A stretch of DNA of 64,000 nt, from NCBI RefSeq assembly GCF_000024425.1, contig NC_013946.1, positions 2,976,001 through 3,040,000 on the forward strand, given 5' to 3'. The notes below the pieces were generated by a model. That model ran no database searches. It saw nothing but the letters and a program-made list of their open reading frames with translations, and was not told the origin of the DNA. The position numbers and the translations under genes are program-made. This stretch comes from Meiothermus ruber DSM 1279. GTDB lineage: Bacteria; Deinococcota; Deinococci; Deinococcales; Thermaceae. Below are positions 62,860-64,000 of the stretch, one piece after another (the first letter of the stretch is position 1; every line of letters begins with the position of its first letter).

Positions 62860-64000
62860 CAGTCCTCCAGCAGTCCCACAAAGCTTTGCGGATCGGGGTC
62901 TATCCTGAGCCGCGCGCCGCGCACCGGGGGCAGGTTCGCCATCAGGGCCCGGACTCGCTCTTCGGAGCTTTTGAGCAGCAGGTGAAACACGTACTGGCCC
63001 CGCAGACGGGCCACAGGGGCCGGGGCCGGGCCCAGCAGCTCGCCTGGCTCGGCGCTGGCCTGGAGAAGCTGGGCTAAGCGAAAGATGGCATCGCGGGCCA
63101 CCGGCTCCTTGGGGTGGGCCACCTCGAGCTTCACCATCCGGCTGGCCGGGGGGTAACCCAGGGTGCGGCGCAGGGCCAACTCAACCTCCATAAAGCCCTG
63201 GGGGCTGGCGGCCTGGAGCGCCCGGTGGGCGGCGTGCCCCGGCTCAAAGGTCTGCAACACCAGCAGCGGGCGGCGCTGGGGGTGCAGGTCGGTGAGCTGC
63301 CACAAAAGCCGGTGGTAGCGCTCAACCGCCCGAAAGTCGGTCTCGAGGACAAACCCATCGGCATAGGGCAGCAGCACCAGCGCCAGCTCGGGCAGCACCG
63401 GCCCCCGCAGAATGGCGGTGGTGCCCACCAGCACCCCCGGCTCGCCAGCCAGCAAGGGGCGCAGGTCGTCTTTGGCCTCGGCGGTGTAGCGGTAGCGGGG
63501 CAGGCTGGGAAGGTACCGCCCCAGGGCCTCCACAAGCCACTCCACCCCCGGCCCCCTGGGGTCGAAAACGTCGGACTGGCAGCTAGGGCATAGCTCGGGC
63601 GCTTTCTCCTCGTGGCCGCACTGGTGGCATTGCAAGAGGCCCAGCCGCCCGCTCTTGTGGTAGCGCAGGGGCAGGGCGCAGTTGGGGCACATAGCCTTCC
63701 AGTCGCACTGCTTGCAGCGCAGCACTGCGCTATAGCCCCGCCGGGCCGAGAGCACAATGGCCTGGCGCTTTTTCTCCTGCACCTGCTGCAACAGGGCGAT
63801 GGCGGCTCCGGTCAGGGGCCAGCCCCGCTCCTGGTGCAGATCCAGCAGGTGCAGCCGCGGGTGGGGCGGGGGCAGCAGGTAGGATGGTTCGTCCCAGACC
63901 TCCAGGCTGTTGACGCTCGAGCAGTAGTGGATGGGCACCCCCAGCCCCTGGGCCCGCAGCCGGGCCAGCCGGGGCACGAAGGCCCTCGAGCCCCCCGGAA
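62859..64000 (-). CDS. priA: Primosomal protein N' (PriA), partial and helicase-degenerate
   Basis: The 3' part of priA, running off the right edge; PriA restarts stalled forks. The zinc-binding region is intact ([20 protein letters not shown] ... CHQCG ... CPSC). Helicase motifs are changed: motif V reads [10 protein letters not shown] instead of GTQMxxKGHDF, the Walker-like DADLGL region is YADGFV, and motif VI QVAGRAGRG is [10 protein letters not shown], so the arginine finger is missing. The final domain ([19 protein letters not shown]) is normal. D. radiodurans PriA is reported to lack ATPase motifs, which fits this pattern. The stop overlaps the GNAT start. Confidence 0.88.
   Translation of the reverse strand, partial: PGGSRAFVPRLARLRAQGLGVPIHYCSSVNSLEVWDEPSYLLPPPHPRLHLLDLHQERGWPLTGAAIALLQQVQEKKRQAIVLSARRGYSAVLRCKQCDWKAMCPNCALPLRYHKSGRLGLLQCHQCGHEEKAPELCPSCQSDVFDPRGPGVEWLVEALGRYLPSLPRYRYTAEAKDDLRPLLAGEPGVLVGTTAILRGPVLPELALVLLPYADGFVLETDFRAVERYHRLLWQLTDLHPQRRPLLVLQTFEPGHAAHRALQAASPQGFMEVELALRRTLGYPPASRMVKLEVAHPKEPVARDAIFRLAQLLQASAEPGELLGPAPAPVARLRGQYVFHLLLKSSEERVRALMANLPPVRGARLRIDPDPQSFVGLLED

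Overview
The window is chromosomal DNA from a thermophilic member of the Deinococcus-Thermus phylum, most probably Meiothermus. The signs are GC-rich DNA full of ctcgag words, an S-layer/outer-membrane protein of the Thermus SlpA type (one SLH domain, a coiled coil, a large beta-barrel), a fatty-acyl-CoA synthetase close to the T. thermophilus enzyme, a PriA with degenerate helicase motifs, and many genes whose start codon lies 5-10 bases after a TANNNT -10 box with no Shine-Dalgarno sequence (leaderless mRNAs). No genome comparison was possible, so the genus is an inference.

Layout. 1-9.3 kb: the start of trpE behind a classical trp leader peptide and attenuator; a HAD phosphatase; a nitronate monooxygenase-MFS pair; a leftward argF-small ORF-argC-DsbA-like cluster; deoD; then a decayed stretch with a PilT C-terminal remnant, a TrmH/SpoU C-terminal remnant and a twice-frameshifted Mrr endonuclease. 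9.3-30 kb: housekeeping genes (mltG, ruvX/yqgF, alaS, a GMP reductase-type enzyme, dinB, two tRNA-Ser, rlmN, FKBP, rapZ-yvcK), several MFS exporters, a SIS/PGI-like protein, an ABC efflux pair, a LOG protein and a YceI protein.

30-37.5 kb: a leftward efflux operon (two TolC-like proteins, MacA-like adaptor, ABC ATPase, MacB-like permease, small secreted protein). Between tolC and macA lies an oppositely oriented, less GC-rich cassette of about 1.4 kb that encodes a double-glycine-leader peptide and a CPBP-family membrane protease, separated by an 11-bp hairpin. A truncated reading frame marks one edge. This is the best candidate for an undescribed system in the window.

37.6-49.8 kb: an MBL hydrolase, an M20 peptidase, a RES-Xre toxin-antitoxin pair, an acyl-CoA synthetase, a Tat-exported MBL protein, endonuclease V, tRNA-Arg, a SurA/PpiD-like chaperone, ndk, uvrB and a VapBC pair. 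49.8-55.1 kb: slpA with a strong promoter and a long leader, divergent from glmS. The glmS 5' leader holds an RNA that matches the architecture of the glmS self-cleaving ribozyme. 55.1-64 kb: a DUF72 protein, MFS, ilvE, DciA-like protein, TauE-like permease, recF with a small membrane protein, an EamA transporter, a GNAT protein and priA running off the right edge.
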